The notes under the pieces are model-generated. The model worked only from the letters and a program-made list of their open reading frames with translations. It made no database searches and had not been told where the DNA came from. A stretch of DNA of 32,774 nt, taken from positions 1 to 32,774 of the forward strand of contig JAFTIQ010000067.1 of assembly GCA_017456805.1 (NCBI GenBank), written 5' to 3'. Source of the stretch: Lentisphaeria bacterium (lineage in GTDB: Bacteria; Verrucomicrobiota; Lentisphaeria; Victivallales; UBA1829). The position numbers and the translations under genes were made by a program. Of the stretch, positions 16,077 through 23,338 are shown piece after piece; the first letter of the stretch is position 1, and every line of letters begins with the position of its first letter.

Positions 16077-17408
16077 TCACAGAGATTTCCAAACGCCCGT
16101 TGCCAATTGGCTTCCCCGTTTCATTGTCGGGTTGATGGGCGAAAAGATTTTGGAATAGGAATAAAAAATCGAGCCCCGAACCTCCGGAACCATGGTATTA
16201 TAACGGAGCTGATTATAAATTTCTTTGGAATTGCTCCATTCTCTGTTCTCTCCCAGCCGCGCAACAGAATGTCCGATATACAGCTTCGTCTTTGTCCCGC
16301 GAACCGTTACCGCCCACCAATCTGTCAGATGTGCATAGGGCGCGGTATTGTGTCCGAAGGTCCAGTAAAGCTGAGGCGCAATGTAATCCAGCCAACCGGA
16401 TTTTACCCACAGTCTGGTATCGGCATACTGTTTGAAATAGGATTGAGATCCGCCCGTCAGAGAGCCGCTTGGGATCTGCTTTTTGTTTGCCCAGATCCCG
16501 AATGGGCTGATCCCGAACTGAATCTTCCGCTTCTGCATCCGGTTTACTGTCCGAATCAATGTTGAAACAGATTTGACCATCAGATTGACATTGTTCCTCC
16601 GCCAGTTTTCCAGGGAAAGTTTTTGCGGATTATAACGCCGGTAAGTGGCAAGATCCGTATTTCCGGTTCCTTCATAAGGATAAAAATAATCGTCAAAATG
16701 AATAGCATCCACATTGTAATTCATGATCAGTTCCTGAACAGTCGCCAGCAGGAACGCCCTGACTTCCGGGCGCCCCGGATCAAGAATCAGAAGCCGGTTG
16801 CCGTCGTTTCCGGGAACATCCAGCACCAGCTCCGGGTGCTGCTTCGCATAATTGCGGTCGCTGAGCGTTTTCAATGCAGCTTTTTTTGAGGTTTTTACCT
16901 TGTGCATCACCCGATAGGGGTTCAGCCACGCATGAAACTCAATCCCCCGCTTATGACATTCGGCGATCATAAATTTCAGCGGATCGAACCCGCGGAACCC
17001 CACTCCTTCCCTGCCTGTCATGAACTTGGAATAGGGATTGTATTTCGAGGGATAAAAAGCATCATTCATGGGACGAACCTGAAAAATAATGGCTGTCGCA
17101 TGGATACTTTTCAAATTATTGACCATGGTAATAAAATCTTTTTTGAATGAGGCGACATTTCCGTGAGTGGAAAAATCAATATTCTCAACGGTAGCAACCC
17201 ACACACCCCGGAACTGAGTCCGGCGGAAATCCGGGCGTTTCGGAACCGTTACATCCGGTTTTTTCTGAATATCCCCGGCATACCGGGCAGGCTTTCCTGT
17301 CCGGGGATCCATAATCACTTCCCGGGCATCAATAGAACATAAAAACAAAAAACTGACAGCGAAGAGAATTTTAACAAAATGCTTCAAGAAAAACCTCAAC
17401 TTCTGCAT
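16077..17408 (-). CDS. Secreted GHL10-family (DUF187, YngK-like) glycoside hydrolase
   Basis: The product is a TIM-barrel hydrolase of the GHL10 group, found in many bacteria that attack cell-wall or extracellular glycans. An N-terminal hydrophobic stretch (KILFAVSFLFLCSIDA) is a signal peptide. Characteristic segments follow in order: RRTQFRGVWVATVENIDFST, ATAIIFQVRPMNDAFYPSKY, GIEFHAWLNPYRV, LLILDPGRPEVRAFLL, DAIHFDDYFYPY, and DYIAPQLYWTFGH. The start is unclear. I use ATG at 17408, inside the preceding dehydrogenase gene, giving 443 residues. A TTG seven codons later has GAGG six bases upstream and would also leave a full signal peptide. It is last in the hisF-to-GHL10 gene run and converges on rodA with 4 bases between. 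Confidence 0.85.
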   Translation of the reverse strand: MQKLRFFLKHFVKILFAVSFLFLCSIDAREVIMDPRTGKPARYAGDIQKKPDVTVPKRPDFRRTQFRGVWVATVENIDFSTHGNVASFKKDFITMVNNLKSIHATAIIFQVRPMNDAFYPSKYNPYSKFMTGREGVGFRGFDPLKFMIAECHKRGIEFHAWLNPYRVMHKVKTSKKAALKTLSDRNYAKQHPELVLDVPGNDGNRLLILDPGRPEVRAFLLATVQELIMNYNVDAIHFDDYFYPYEGTGNTDLATYRRYNPQKLSLENWRRNNVNLMVKSVSTLIRTVNRMQKRKIQFGISPFGIWANKKQIPSGSLTGGSQSYFKQYADTRLWVKSGWLDYIAPQLYWTFGHNTAPYAHLTDWWAVTVRGTKTKLYIGHSVARLGENREWSNSKEIYNQLRYNTMVPEVRGSIFYSYSKIFSPINPTMKRGSQLATGVWKSL

Positions 17409-18468
17409 CCGTAAACGGACGCGGGTTGGTTGCCATGCTCGCACTCCGGCAATTTTTTACGATAAAGGGGAAATGCTCTTTTTTCAAACCGTATTCTTTG
17501 AAGTCAGCAGGAATTTCCAAAGAACGGGCAAGAGAATCCGCAGCTTCAATAAAATCAGATACTCCGCAAATCTTTGCCAATTCCTGATAACGGTCTCCGC
17601 AAACCGGCTGATTCCACCGCATGACAGGGATCATCAGCACCGCACATGCCACGCCATGGGGGACATGCAGCAAAGAACCGATCGGATGGGCAAATCCATG
17701 AACCGCTCCCAAACCGGTCTGAGAAAATGCAATTCCGGAAAGCATGGAACCTTCCGCCATTGCATTCCGCGCCGCCCGGTCTCCGGCACATGCTGCCCGT
17801 AAATTGGAAAGAATCATCTTGGCTGCTTCACCGGAAAGAGCCCGGGTGAATGCAGACGCTTTGGGGTTGGTATATCCTTCAAACGCTTGTACAAAGGCAT
17901 CAAGTCCGCTTGCGGCAGTGAGCGATGCCGGACAACTCCAGGTAAGCATGGGATCAACGATCGCCAGATCTGCCTTCATCTGCGGATGCCGGAGAGATTT
18001 TTTGATCTGCGTCTCAGGATCAGTCAAGACTGAATTATTAGTAGATTCGGCCCCGGTTCCGGCAGTCGTGGGGAGTGCTGCAAAAAACAACCCTTTCCCG
18101 GGAATCGTCCTGCTTCCGGAAAAATAATCCCCGACCATCCCTTCCGCCGGAATCAGCGCAGCGGCAGCCTTTGCGGCATCGATCACACTTCCGCCGCCGA
18201 CGGCAATCACGCAATTAACCTGTTCGGCTCTTCCAAGCGAGATCAGATCATCCACACAATGCAGCGGCGGCTCTGCCGGAATTCCGATCCGGACGACCGG
18301 ATGAAACGGCTCTAACAGTGCCAGAAGCTCTCCCCCCTCCGCCGTCATGGAAAAATGTTTTCCCATAACAAGAAAAGGGCGTGCTCCGGAAGGAAGGCTC
18401 CCGGGCAATGTCCGGAACTCCCCTTCCCCAAACCGGATATTTCCCGGAAATGTATAGGAACTGCTCAT
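17371..18468 (-). CDS. Iron-containing (type III) alcohol dehydrogenase
   Basis: The 365-residue protein is an NAD(P)-dependent dehydrogenase of the iron-activated family. The cofactor loop is IAVGGGSVIDAAKAAAA, followed by FAALPTTAGTGAESTNNSVL. Metal ligands are expected at the Asp of LIVDP-like LAIVDP and GLDAFVQAFEGYTN and at the histidines of GAVHGFAHPIGSLLHVPHG, all present. Length is normal. The gene starts 11 bases after rnc and its 3' end overlaps the start of the GHL10 gene, so it belongs to the same transcription unit. Its alcohol substrate is unknown. It might reduce an aldehyde from sugar breakdown, but nothing in the sequence shows that. Confidence 0.9.
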   Translation of the reverse strand: MSSSYTFPGNIRFGEGEFRTLPGSLPSGARPFLVMGKHFSMTAEGGELLALLEPFHPVVRIGIPAEPPLHCVDDLISLGRAEQVNCVIAVGGGSVIDAAKAAAALIPAEGMVGDYFSGSRTIPGKGLFFAALPTTAGTGAESTNNSVLTDPETQIKKSLRHPQMKADLAIVDPMLTWSCPASLTAASGLDAFVQAFEGYTNPKASAFTRALSGEAAKMILSNLRAACAGDRAARNAMAEGSMLSGIAFSQTGLGAVHGFAHPIGSLLHVPHGVACAVLMIPVMRWNQPVCGDRYQELAKICGVSDFIEAADSLARSLEIPADFKEYGLKKEHFPFIVKNCRSASMATNPRPFTDAEVEVFLEAFC

Positions 18469-18479
18469 AAAAGCTCTCT

Positions 18480-19199
18480 TTATTTTTCTTTAGATTCCAG
18501 CCCTTCGATCTTCCCATCCTGAAGCAGCGTAAGAGCTTCTCTTGCCGCCTGACTTTCGGCGACTTTTCTTTTTTTCGCTGAAGCCGTTGTAAGAGGGATC
18601 TCATTGACTTCCACCTGAACTGTAAAAAGCGGATCGTGATGTTCCCCCTCAATGGAAAGAGTCGTATAATGCGGAGAAGATCCGAAATGACGCTGGCAAT
18701 ATTCCTGCAACGCCCCTTTCGGATTGTTTGTAGAAAGCAAAGATGCCGGATCCGGATACGTCTCATTGACCAGTTTGAGCACGACTTCCCTGGTCTTTTC
18801 CAGGTTGGAATCCAGAAAAATCGCTGCAACAAGAGCCTCAAACGCATCCGAAAGAGTGGAATCCCGATCAGCTCCTCCGCTGTCGATCTCCCCTTTTCCA
18901 AGCATAATATATTCGCCCAGCGAAAGCCGCCGGGCAAGTCTTGCAAAAGAATCCTGATCCGCCATGGCACTGCGGATCTTTGTCATGATCCCCTCGGCAA
19001 AATCCGGATATCTTCGGTAAACAAATTCCGTCAAAATGATCTGCATGACCGAATCGCCGAGGAATTCCAAACGCTGATTATCAAATGACACATTGTTTTC
19101 CGTTGCAAAAGAACGGTGCATCACAGCTTCTTTCAAAAGCATAATGTCCTGAAATTCATATTCCAAAACACGCTGAAGCTTTGTCAAATCAGACTTCAT
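18480..19199 (-). CDS. rnc: Ribonuclease III
   Basis: This endonuclease cuts double-stranded RNA, including the rRNA precursor. The product has 239 residues, the usual size. The catalytic domain shows the signature NQRLEFLGDSVMQIILTEFV at 41-60 and the second acidic cluster SDAFEALVAAIFLDS near 115. The double-stranded RNA-binding domain spans about 158-232, with PKGALQEYCQRHFG and AKKRKVAESQAAREALTLL. The start codon overlaps the stop of the upstream lipoyl transferase gene in an ATGA, indicating translational coupling. Its position among metabolic genes rather than with era or recO is unusual compared with proteobacteria. Confidence 0.96.
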   Translation of the reverse strand: MKSDLTKLQRVLEYEFQDIMLLKEAVMHRSFATENNVSFDNQRLEFLGDSVMQIILTEFVYRRYPDFAEGIMTKIRSAMADQDSFARLARRLSLGEYIMLGKGEIDSGGADRDSTLSDAFEALVAAIFLDSNLEKTREVVLKLVNETYPDPASLLSTNNPKGALQEYCQRHFGSSPHYTTLSIEGEHHDPLFTVQVEVNEIPLTTASAKKRKVAESQAAREALTLLQDGKIEGLESKEK

Positions 19200-19924
19200 G
19201 AACGGTTTGCCTCCGGCACGATCCGGTCATTGTTCCAATCATCGGAAGCATACTTACGGTCAGCCAGCTCGGCTGCACGGGCAAGAAAATCGCCATTTTC
19301 AACAGGCAGCGGCTCATATTCCAGCTCAAAACGCTGAACAAATGCATCCGCTACCGCCTGAATAAATTCTGACCGGGTATGTCCATGCGCCGCTTCATTG
19401 GAAATACTTCCCTGATGCAGAATTCCGGAATGACCGCGGCGCTGTGCTGCACCGGCAAGTTTTCCGGATTCTCCAAGAATATCATGAAGCGTCGGAGAAA
19501 CAAAGCATTGAAGCGTGGCTTTGGTGTGATCGCCCATATCCTCTTCCGCCAGAGAAGCTGCCGTTCCAAGAGCCCGGACCGCATCCATGACAGCTTCATG
19601 GATCACCCGGTACGATTCCATCCGGTCAAGACGACAGATGGGGTGCTCCGGCGGAACAGCCAGAGTATAGGTCAAATCATCATCATGGAAGACAATTCCT
19701 CCGCCGGTGGGACGCCGGACGTAAACGAATCCGTTTGCACGTTCGGGCAGCGCAGAAGGAGCCTGGGCATATCCGAAAGAAACCGAATCCCGATCCCATC
19801 CGTAAAAACGCAAGATCACTTTGCCATGCGCCATTGCCTCTTTCTGCAGCAACTCATCCACAGCCATATTCATATACGGCGAACGGGAAATATCATTCCA
19901 TAAAAGCCACGTTTCTTTCGCCAT
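19196..19924 (-). CDS. Lipoate-protein ligase / octanoyltransferase family (LplA/LipM-like)
   Basis: The 242-residue enzyme attaches lipoyl or octanoyl groups to lysine of lipoyl domains such as that of the PDH E2 encoded later in the window. The binding motif RRPTGGGIVFHD is at 70-81 and the lysine motif GKLAGAAQRR has K155. LQCFVSPTLHDIL places Cys140 where LipM-type octanoyltransferases carry their acyl-accepting Cys, and the short length without an accessory domain also fits LipM better than LplA. I chose the ATG at 19924, which gives the typical MNMAVDE N-terminus. An ATG six codons earlier overlaps hisF further and is possible. The gene overlaps rnc by four bases. Family is secure, exact activity is not. 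Confidence 0.87.
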   Translation of the reverse strand: MAKETWLLWNDISRSPYMNMAVDELLQKEAMAHGKVILRFYGWDRDSVSFGYAQAPSALPERANGFVYVRRPTGGGIVFHDDDLTYTLAVPPEHPICRLDRMESYRVIHEAVMDAVRALGTAASLAEEDMGDHTKATLQCFVSPTLHDILGESGKLAGAAQRRGHSGILHQGSISNEAAHGHTRSEFIQAVADAFVQRFELEYEPLPVENGDFLARAAELADRKYASDDWNNDRIVPEANRS

Positions 19925-19928
19925 TCCT

Positions 19929-20696
19929 TCACCCGATAACATTTACGCCTTTTGCGGCGAGGTATTTTTTCAACTCAGGAATCTGGATCATTTTGAAGTG
20001 GAAGACAGATGCCGCAAGCAGAATGTCTGCGCCGGCCTGTACTGCATCATAAAAATGTTCCATGGTTCCGGCACCGCCGGATGCAACGACATGAGCATCC
20101 GGGCAAGCCTGACGGATCGCACGGATCACCGGAAGATCATAACCGGTCTTTGCTCCATCGCCAGCCTTGCTTGTCGGAAGAATCGTCTGCGCACCGAAAC
20201 CGTAAACGAGTTTTGCAAACTCCACTGCATCGGATCCTGTTGCGGTTCTTCCGCCGTCAACATAAACTTCATAGCCGGAAGGAAGTGCGGGATTCACATC
20301 AACGTCAATCGCAACCACAACCCGATCCGCACCAAATTCTTTGATCATTTCCTTGATTACTTCCGGTTTCCGGAATGCTGCGCTGCTGGAAGAGATCCGG
20401 TTTGCCCCGGCTTCCAGAACTGCGGCCGCCGTAGCAACATCGCGGATTCCGCCGCCGACTGTAAAAGGAACGGAGCAGGCTTGTGAAACCCGGCGTACGA
20501 CATCATGAAGGGTATCCCGCTTTTCAACGGTTGCTGTGATGTCTAAAAGAGCCAGTTCATCGGCTCCGGCTTCACAATAGGCTTTTGCACATTCAACAGG
20601 GTCGCCGGCATCTGCAATATCCACAAAATGAACCCCTTTTACTACCCGGCCATTTTGCATGTCAAGACACGGCATAATTTTGATTTTTCTGTCCAT
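19929..20696 (-). CDS. hisF: Imidazole glycerol phosphate synthase, cyclase subunit HisF
   Basis: HisF closes the imidazole ring in histidine synthesis using ammonia from HisH. The 255-residue TIM barrel starts with KIMPCLDMQNGRVVKGVHF, including the catalytic Asp (equivalent to D11), and has FTVGGGIRDV, VASGGAGTMEHF and ALAASVFHF-like ending LLAASVFHFKM. The second catalytic Asp is kept in LPTSKAGDGAKTGYD, but this segment differs from the common TSMDRDGT: Lys, Ala and Gly replace Met, Asp and Arg. ATG at 20696 is preceded by GGAG with good spacing. A longer frame to 20765 lacks support. No hisH or other his gene is visible, so the gene stands alone at the head of the operon. Annotation as HisF rather than a paralogue is probable. 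Confidence 0.85.
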   Translation of the reverse strand: MDRKIKIMPCLDMQNGRVVKGVHFVDIADAGDPVECAKAYCEAGADELALLDITATVEKRDTLHDVVRRVSQACSVPFTVGGGIRDVATAAAVLEAGANRISSSSAAFRKPEVIKEMIKEFGADRVVVAIDVDVNPALPSGYEVYVDGGRTATGSDAVEFAKLVYGFGAQTILPTSKAGDGAKTGYDLPVIRAIRQACPDAHVVASGGAGTMEHFYDAVQAGADILLAASVFHFKMIQIPELKKYLAAKGVNVIG

Positions 20697-20737
20697 AGTT
20701 CCTACTCCAATTGGTTTAATGGGTTTTGCTATCCGGA

Positions 20738-20765
20738 AATTTACCACAAATCGGAAATTTTTCAA
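20738..20765 (-). promoter_or_regulatory. Possible promoter of the hisF operon
   Basis: Minus strand: TTGAAA (20760-20765), 16 bases, TAAATT (20738-20743), giving a leader of about 35 bases. The motif CGGAAATTT occurs twice here, 18 bases apart (about 20734 and 20752), and might be an operator. Both are tentative. Confidence 0.4.
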
Positions 20766-20840
20766 GCAGATTTTTTAAGTTTTCTGCAAGAAAAAAAGTG
20801 TTTTTTTTGAAGTTTTTTCAAAACAAACGATCATACAGAA

Positions 20841-20880
20841 AAAAAAGCCCGGGAAAGACCATTTCTGAATCTTTCCCGGG
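20841..20880 (-). terminator. Strong Rho-independent terminator of the candidate ncRNA
   Basis: Minus strand: CCCGGGAAAGA (20870-20880) pairs perfectly with TCTTTCCCGGG (20848-20858) around an 11-base loop, followed by C and TTTTTT. It lies about 145 bases before hisF and is too far from the kinase gene to be its only terminator, since that gene has its own. Confidence 0.9.
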
Positions 20881-21035
20881 TGAAGGGAGAGAGCATATCC
20901 ACCAGAATCAGCTTATCTCTTTCTTATCAAGAGGCCCCGAAAACTTTCCCGTCAGCACTGACTCTGTATCTTAACTTTCGTATGGGATAATGAAACCAAA
21001 AGCACTCAACAACTCTTGATATTTTATTATCAACA
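20841..21035 (-). ncRNA. Candidate noncoding RNA of about 195 nt (or terminated leader RNA)
   Basis: Between the heptose kinase terminator and hisF lies a region with no open frame but with its own promoter upstream and a strong terminator at the end. Inside the predicted transcript, TATCAAGAG near the 5' end is exactly complementary to CTCTTGATA about 90 bases later, forming a nine-pair closing stem. The same TATCAA can instead pair with TTGATA just upstream. CGGGAAAG in the middle is complementary to CTTTCCCG of the terminator's 3' arm, a possible antiterminator. I do not recognise a known riboswitch. The length would fit a 6S-like RNA, but I could not confirm that fold. The end points are predicted, not exact. 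Confidence 0.5.
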
Positions 21036-21041
21036 CATCAC

Positions 21042-21069
21042 AATATACACCATCTTTTTCAAAAGTCAA
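21042..21069 (-). promoter_or_regulatory. Promoter of the candidate ncRNA
   Basis: Minus strand: TTGACT (21064-21069), 16-base spacer, TATATT (21042-21047). It sits downstream of the kinase terminator, so a transcript from it can only read the noncoding stretch and then hisF. Confidence 0.55.
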
Positions 21070-21152
21070 GCCCTCTTGTTATTTTTTTATCATCTTTTTT
21101 TTAATAATTAAGGGATCATAACGGAAAATAAGGAAAAACAAGTTCAGGGGCA

Positions 21153-21180
21153 CAAAAAAACCGCTGCGTTAACAGCGGTT
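21153..21180 (-). terminator. Rho-independent terminator of the heptose kinase gene
   Basis: Minus strand: AACCGCTG and CAGCGGTT form a stem around a short loop followed by TTTTTGTG. It begins 28 bases after the kinase stop codon. Confidence 0.88.
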
Positions 21181-21207
21181 GTAAACAATATCAAATCTGC
21201 CGGAAGA

Positions 21208-22224
21208 TCAGATCCGTTCTTTCAGGGAATTTCTCATCTCAGCCAGATTCGTTGTCACAGTACCAACACGGCCGACAACGATACCGGCAGCTATGTTGGA
21301 AAGATGCATCGCTATCTCATCAGATGCGCCGCAGCTCTTGAACAATGTATAAGTCGCAATCACCGTATCCCCTGCCCCGGAAACATCAAACACTTCCCGG
21401 GCAACCGTCGGCATCAGAAACGGATCCTGTCCCTGACGGAATAATCCCATTCCTTCCGCACTCAGGGTGATCAACAGATTCTTTACCGCCCATTTTTCAT
21501 CGATCCCTTTTGCGACCTGACGGAGCAATTCCATTCTGACAGCCGGATCATCAGGATCTTTATAGGGCAATCCGGCAAGACCAAAGGCTTCCAGACGGTT
21601 GGGCGTGATCAGAGAAAGTCCGCGAACCACCACACCGTGTCCGGGATGAGGATCAAGAGAAGTGAAAATTCCGCGTTCGGAAGCTGCCGCGACGATTTCA
21701 TCCATCATAGACTGAGTGAGCACACCCTTATTATAATCTTCAAAGATGATTGCATCGACCCCGTTTCCGGCGATCATTTTTTTAATATTTCCGCAAATCT
21801 TTGCTGCGACTTCCGCGGAGATTTCTCTGGTATCTTCGGAATCGATGCGCACGACCTGCTGATTATTGGCAAGGACGCGCATTTTTTCTGTTGTCCGCCG
21901 CTGATCCAGTTCAATAAAGGAATCATCAACGCCATCTTTTCTCAGAAGTTCCCGCAGTTTTTCTCCTGCGGCATCGTTTCCGATAACTCCGAATGCGAAT
22001 GCTTTTCCGCCGAGAGATGTGATATTTCTCATAACGTTTGCGGCACCGCCCAGGCAGGATGTTCTGTTTTTCTCGAGAACGACCGGAACCGGAGCTTCCT
22101 GAGAGATCCGGGATGCGCTTCCGGTAAGATAGGTATCGAGCATCACATCACCGATCACAGCGATCCGTTTTCCGGGGATGTGTTTGGCAAGATCATCAAA
22201 CTGATCCAGAGTAAAATTCATCAT
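21208..22224 (-). CDS. rfaE1: D-glycero-beta-D-manno-heptose-7-phosphate kinase (RfaE domain I/HldA)
   Basis: The 338-residue enzyme of the PfkB/ribokinase family phosphorylates heptose-7-phosphate at C1 on the way to ADP-heptose for the lipopolysaccharide core. It contains only the kinase domain; the nucleotidyltransferase half found in fused HldE is absent. Motifs are RIAVIGDVMLDTYLTGSASR and QEAPVPVV near the start, SCLGGAANVMRNITSLGG, and the C-terminal PfkB signature VFDVSGAGDTVIATYTL with the catalytic Asp. ATG at 22224 is preceded by GGAG nine bases upstream; a longer frame to 22296 adds an unlikely N-terminus. Its presence argues for a Gram-negative outer membrane. It has its own terminator and stands alone, divergent from the deoR-pdh unit. 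Confidence 0.9.
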   Translation of the reverse strand: MMNFTLDQFDDLAKHIPGKRIAVIGDVMLDTYLTGSASRISQEAPVPVVLEKNRTSCLGGAANVMRNITSLGGKAFAFGVIGNDAAGEKLRELLRKDGVDDSFIELDQRRTTEKMRVLANNQQVVRIDSEDTREISAEVAAKICGNIKKMIAGNGVDAIIFEDYNKGVLTQSMMDEIVAAASERGIFTSLDPHPGHGVVVRGLSLITPNRLEAFGLAGLPYKDPDDPAVRMELLRQVAKGIDEKWAVKNLLITLSAEGMGLFRQGQDPFLMPTVAREVFDVSGAGDTVIATYTLFKSCGASDEIAMHLSNIAAGIVVGRVGTVTTNLAEMRNSLKERI

Positions 22225-22390
22225 TGGCAGAATCTCCGTAAAATAATATTTTTGAAATATAATACATATTAAAGGAAAATGCAAATAAGATTTCACAGTT
22301 TTCCGGGGAACATCAGTATTTTTTTCAAAGGGAACAGCTTGTCCGGGAAAAAATTACCGGAGAGAAAAGGTCAGCTTTTTTTTGCAAAAA

Positions 22391-22420
22391 ACGTCAGAAA
22401 ACATCAAAAATCGTCAAAAA
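22391..22420. promoter_or_regulatory. Three tandem 10-base repeats, candidate DeoR operator
   Basis: The units ACGTCAGAAA, ACATCAAAAA and TCGTCAAAAA follow each other without gap, placing TCA once per helical turn, 36 bases upstream of the proposed -35 box of the DeoR gene. DeoR-family proteins often bind tandem repeats near their own gene. The link is positional only. Confidence 0.35.
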
Positions 22421-22455
22421 GTTGATTTTTTTTGCAAATTTCTTTAAAAGTGGAC

Positions 22456-22484
22456 TTGCAAAATAGGTGAAATTGTGGCATATT
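22456..22484 (+). promoter_or_regulatory. Possible promoter of the deoR-pdh unit
   Basis: TTGCAA (22456-22461), 17-base spacer, CATATT (22479-22484), giving a leader of about 35 bases to the ATG. Moderate match. Confidence 0.4.
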
Positions 22485-22525
22485 TCGACAGTATTAAATT
22501 TTTCCAGAAAATCCGGGAGAAGGAA

Positions 22526-23305
22526 ATGGTAAAAAGAGGCAATTGCAGAAAGCTGCTTTCCACAGAGCGCGAAGCGTTGATCCTCCGTTGTATTGCGGAA
22601 GGGGTCAAGACCGTCGGCGGTCTGGTGGAAGAGTTGAATGTCTCTGAAGCTACGGTCCGGAGGGATCTGGAAAATCTGGAACAGCAGGGCTTGCTTCGCC
22701 GTGTTCATGGGGGAGCCGAGCTTATCAAGAATCCGAAAACCGAACCTGTGTTTGCCGAAAAAACCGGACTTCATGCAGATGAAAAAGCCCGGATTGCCCA
22801 TCTTGCCGAACAGTGTATCAATGATGGAGATACCATTTTTCTGGATGGCGGAAGTACGGTTCTGGAGCTGGCACGGCTGCTTTCCGAGAAAAAGGGATTG
22901 ACGATTGTCACGAATTCTCTGATGGCGGCATCTGAACTGATGGAAACGGAATGCCGGCTGATCATTGTCGGCGGAGAATTCCGTCCGCTCAGCAGAACGC
23001 TTGTGGGGCCGCTGACTGCAAATACATTGAAATCGCTGCATATTGACAAAGCCTTTCTGGGAACCATGGGATTATCGCTGGAACAGGGATTGACCACCAC
23101 GGATGTCAATGAAGCTTATACGAAGCAGCTTGCAGCGGAAGTTTCCGATCAGGTTTATGTTCTTACCGACAGTTCTAAAATCGGCACGGATCAGTTTGTG
23201 ACCTGTGATCCGATATCTGCGATTGATTATCTGATCACGGATTCCGGAATTTCTCAGGAAGTTATAAAACAGTTAAAGAAACAAAAAATAGAAGTAATAG
23301 TCTGA
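22526..23305 (+). CDS. DeoR-family transcriptional regulator
   Basis: The 259-residue protein has a DeoR-type winged helix-turn-helix at about 10-65 (GGLVEELNVSEATVRRDLEN, then QQGLLRRVHGGAEL) and a C-terminal sugar-phosphate-sensing domain of the DeoR/GlpR kind, with DTIFLDGGSTVLELARLL, IVTNSLMAASEL, LIIVGGEFRPLSRTLVGP and AFLGTMGLSLEQGLTTTD. I chose ATG at 22526, preceded by GGAGAAGGA, which gives the normal family length. An upstream GTG at 22475 would add 17 residues and lies in the presumed promoter. Only 33 bases separate it from the PDH E1 gene on the same strand, so it may regulate pyruvate dehydrogenase. That pairing is not a standard one. Confidence 0.93.
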   Translation: MVKRGNCRKLLSTEREALILRCIAEGVKTVGGLVEELNVSEATVRRDLENLEQQGLLRRVHGGAELIKNPKTEPVFAEKTGLHADEKARIAHLAEQCINDGDTIFLDGGSTVLELARLLSEKKGLTIVTNSLMAASELMETECRLIIVGGEFRPLSRTLVGPLTANTLKSLHIDKAFLGTMGLSLEQGLTTTDVNEAYTKQLAAEVSDQVYVLTDSSKIGTDQFVTCDPISAIDYLITDSGISQEVIKQLKKQKIEVIV

Positions 23306-23338
23306 AAAGCAGACACTAACAACATAAGGAGTACCGAA

